This document shows, piece after piece, positions 7,099 through 8,177 of a stretch of 8,177 bases of DNA. Within the stretch, counting starts at the first letter, position 1. Each line of letters begins with the position of its first letter. Under the pieces are notes generated by a model that made no database searches, was not told the origin of the DNA, and saw only the letters and a program-made list of their open reading frames with translations. Source of the stretch: Acidobacteriaceae bacterium (GTDB lineage Bacteria; Acidobacteriota; Terriglobia; Terriglobales; Acidobacteriaceae); NCBI GenBank assembly GCA_030040395.1, contig JASHTU010000647.1, forward strand, positions 1-8,177. Direction: 5' to 3'. A program made the translations under genes and the position numbers.

Positions 7099-7183
7099 TT
7101 CTTGCCCTTCAAATCGTGAACAAAACGACCTCAACAAATTTCCGAGCCACTCTTAACAGGTTGAGAGCGGCTCGCGGGTCAAG
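7099..7183. repeat. 85-base direct repeat, copy 1 (adjacent to ftsY start)
   Basis: This copy runs from TTCTTGCCCTTC through AAATTTCCGAGCCACTC and TTAACAGGTT to GGCTCGCGGGTCAAG, and aligns with 7860-7945 with one indel and about 14 mismatches (about 84% identical by eye). It contains its own inverted repeat, CGAGCC..CTCT with AGAG..GGCTCG, around TTAACAGGTT. It ends 21 bases upstream of the ftsY start codon, so it covers the likely ftsY leader or promoter. Confidence 0.85.
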
Positions 7184-7392
7184 CCGCCAACGAGGGGAAG
7201 AAGGACAAAGACAGCAAGCTGGCTCCGCTCTGGCGGAATGGCGAGTTTGCAAGTTGGCGATCGTGACCGGTTAAGCTCCCTGGGAAATGTTGAAGCAGGG
7301 TGGTTCAGAATTTGAGCGGTAAGAATCGAATCACAGGCTCCAGGGCGACTGGCGTCGCAGTCTATGGCGCTAGGCCATGTACTTTTCAGTTA

Positions 7393-7414
7393 CCCACCCC
7401 CCTACCCCTATCCC
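7393..7414 (-). other. G-quadruplex motif (minus strand) / C-rich i-motif (plus strand)
   Basis: On the minus strand there are four G-runs of 3, 4, 6 and 3 separated by ATA, TA and T, which fits the canonical G3+N1-7 quadruplex rule. The minus strand is the ftsY coding strand, and the motif lies about 315 bases upstream of its start. Folding in the cell is not shown by sequence alone. Confidence 0.6.
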
Positions 7415-7432
7415 TTTTGAGGTTAAGCGCTT

Positions 7433-7444
7433 TGTTTGCAAACA
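7433..7444. repeat. Perfect 12-base palindrome TGTTTGCAAACA
   Basis: TGTTTGCAAACA is its own reverse complement, the size of a dimeric repressor site. A second small inverted repeat, TACTA-TT-TAGTA, follows at 7449-7460. They sit between the C-rich tract and the 30-base tandem repeats; no start codon with a good binding site is nearby, so operator function is speculative. Confidence 0.45.
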
Positions 7445-7467
7445 CTTATACTATTTAGTACTGGGTC

Positions 7468-7522
7468 TAAATCCTTGATAATAAAGGAGTTAGATCCTAA
7501 AATCTTCGATAATAAGGACTTA
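7468..7522. repeat. Two tandem ~30-base repeats with GATAATAA core
   Basis: Copy 1 (7468-7492) and copy 2 (7498-7522) share TAA(A)ATC(C)TT, then GATAATAA(A)GGA(G/C)TTA, with a period of 30-31 bases and two single-base indels. Copy 1 also forms a small hairpin, TAA-TCCTT / AAGGA-TTA with loop GATAATA. They are too few and too short for CRISPR. Confidence 0.6.
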
Positions 7523-7603
7523 CGGACCAATTTCGGGTATTTTGCCCCACTTTCTGTGCAGCCCCAGACAGAGCCTAGCCGCGAAGAACCGCAAAGCAGC
7601 GGC

Positions 7604-7693
7604 AAAAAAAGCAAGCGGCCCGGGGATGGCGGCCACGCCTAGCCACCGTTCCCGGGCCGTTTTCCGAATAGGGGTCGCCCCGTTCTGCTACCT
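7604..7693 (-). ncRNA. Candidate small RNA ending at the orphan terminator
   Basis: On the minus strand a -10-like TAGAAT (7705-7700) precedes a stretch of about 90 bases that would fold into a small hairpin, GGGG-CGA-CCCC (7681-7671), and then the long GC hairpin at 7646-7659 with 7616-7629, followed by a run of seven T (7610-7604). No gene lies between this terminator and any coding region. The -35 region is poor (TTGCCG at a 19-base spacing). It resembles no RNA family I recognise; this is a hypothesis. Confidence 0.22.
7613..7663. terminator. Strong terminator-like hairpin, possibly bidirectional, with no adjacent gene
   Basis: CGGCCCGGGGATGG (7616-7629) pairs with CCGTTCCCGGGCCG (7646-7659) over 14 positions with two G-U pairs, extended inside by GGC/GCC and outside by AAG/TTT. 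On the plus strand it is followed by TTTT (7660-7663); on the minus strand by CTTGC and seven T (7610-7604). This is the best intrinsic terminator in the window, yet the nearest coding sequence (ftsY) starts more than 500 bases away and is transcribed away from it. Confidence 0.65.
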
Positions 7694-7859
7694 AATACCA
7701 TTCTAGCGATTTGGCAGAAATAACCGGCAAGATTGGGAAGAAAAATCATCTGTTTGGAATGAAGGGGATGGAATTGGGGTGCGGAGGGCGGAAAAGTTGA
7801 CAGCGGGAGTTGGTCAGATTTGAGATCGTTTCCGAACAGATCACAAACATCTGGTTCGA

Positions 7860-7945
7860 TTCTTGCGCTTCGAATCATGAACAGAACGACCACAACCAAA
7901 TTTCCGAGCCGCTCCTAACAGGTTCAAAGTGGCTCGCAGACAAAG
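7860..7945. repeat. 85-base direct repeat, copy 2
   Basis: Same orientation as 7099-7183 and about 760 bases from it. Shared blocks include AACAGGTT, CAAATTTCCGAGCC, GAACGACC and GGCTCGC. The internal stem CGAGCC/GGCTCG is kept: the position that is A-C in copy 1 is G-U here, and the pair next to the loop varies. Copy 2 is followed directly by the GGGGGATTTCAAA tandem array; copy 1 is not. Confidence 0.85.
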
Positions 7946-7983
7946 GGATTTCAAAGGGGGATTTCAAAAGGGGGATTTCAAAG
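7942..7983. repeat. Short tandem repeat, three units of GGGGGATTTCAAA type
   Basis: Three successive units, AAAGGGATTTC, AAAGGGGGATTTC and AAAAGGGGGATTTC, of 11, 13 and 14 bases, end in AAAG. Variation is only in the lengths of the G and A runs, which points to slippage. It abuts direct-repeat copy 2. Confidence 0.75.
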
Positions 7984-8028
7984 CCAAGGCCCCTGGGCTA
8001 GCATTTTCAGAGACGATGTAGCCTGAAG

Positions 8029-8083
8029 CCGGGAGTCCGAGTCGACGCGACCAACAGGGGGCGGCGACTTTGTAGACTCCTGG
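8029..8083. repeat. Long imperfect hairpin, 18 base pairs
   Basis: CCGGGAGTC (8029-8037) pairs with GACTCCTGG (8075-8083), GAGTCG (8039-8044) with CGACTT (8065-8070), and CGC (8046-8048) with GCG (8061-8063), leaving a 12-base loop. Two G-U pairs, one A-G mismatch and one internal loop interrupt it. No T-run follows on either strand. It could be part of a structured RNA or of a repeat element; it matches no RNA family I know. Confidence 0.45.
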
Positions 8084-8177
8084 AAAGGACACCGTATCTC
8101 TTAAAATGTCGTAGCCGTTCGCGTTTGTGCTTTCCCCGCCCTTCGGCGTCCGTCCTGCCCGGGCCGCACGACCGCCG

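Larger units (their letters stand above)
7079..8177. other. 1.1-kb gene-free, repeat-dense region upstream of ftsY
   Basis: No frame here has a recognisable domain, a good ribosome binding site or the codon bias of the neighbours, and the block is visibly richer in A+T than the flanking genes. Its content is listed separately: two 85-base direct repeats, a G-quadruplex motif, perfect palindromes, 30-base and 13-base tandem repeats, a strong terminator-like hairpin and an 18-bp hairpin. The ftsY promoter must lie in its left part. At the right edge (about 8105-8177) GC content rises again and minus-strand frames are open to the edge, so a gene end may begin there. Confidence 0.6.

Noticed and set aside
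7468..7522. Possible CRISPR repeats
   Set aside because: Only two diverged units with about 5 bases between them; there are no spacers and no cas genes.
7436..7642. A 68-codon plus-strand frame in the repeat block
   Set aside because: It runs through the tandem repeats and into the terminator-like hairpin, has no ribosome binding site, and its composition differs from the real genes.
7797..7826. TTGACA, a perfect -35 box, on the plus strand
   Set aside because: At a spacing of 16-18 bases the best -10 candidate (TGAGAT) matches only half the consensus, and no gene follows.
7853..7867. GGTTCGATTC resembling a tRNA T-arm
   Set aside because: The flanking bases do not pair into a T-stem, and no acceptor, D or anticodon arms fit around it.
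7639..7899. An 86-codon minus-strand frame in the repeat block
   Set aside because: It spans repeat copy 2 and the hairpin, lacks a ribosome binding site and shows no family pattern.
8029..8083. Known riboswitch, tmRNA, RNase P or SRP RNA
   Set aside because: None of the conserved cores of these families that I know is present; only the hairpin itself can be supported.

Overview
The window looks like chromosomal DNA of a GC-rich, diderm-type bacterium, most likely an acidobacterium. This is an inference from the mix of a DUF4142 exported protein, an exported SelA-like PLP enzyme and the ftsY-ribD pairing, together with the codon bias; no rRNA or other phylogenetic marker is present. No phage, plasmid, CRISPR, tRNA or intact insertion sequence was seen.

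Layout. Bases 1-419 (minus) hold the N-terminal part of a secreted DUF4142 protein cut by the window edge. Bases 646-2121 (minus) encode xylulokinase XylB. Divergent from it, 2359-3249 (plus) encodes the tRNA pseudouridine-55 synthase TruB. After a 297-base, hairpin-rich gap, 3547-4815 (plus) encodes a Tat-exported, SelA-like PLP-dependent enzyme. Converging on it is a two-gene minus-strand unit: ftsY (7078 to 6080), the SRP receptor GTPase, followed 6 bases later by ribD (6073 to 4922), the bifunctional riboflavin deaminase/reductase. Everything from 7079 to 8177 lacks a recognisable gene and is dense in repeats and hairpins.

How the genes relate. Most are housekeeping or catabolic singletons: pentose entry (XylB), tRNA modification (TruB), membrane protein targeting (FtsY) and riboflavin synthesis (RibD). 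Only ftsY-ribD looks like an operon. The xylB and truB genes share a 237-base divergent promoter region.

The least ordinary parts are the twin-arginine SelA-like enzyme with its structured leader, and the 1.1-kb non-coding block. That block holds two copies of an 85-base direct repeat about 760 bases apart, a G-quadruplex motif, small perfect palindromes, two kinds of short tandem repeat, an 18-bp hairpin, and a strong terminator-like hairpin that serves no visible gene and may mark an unannotated small RNA. No complete new multi-gene system is visible.
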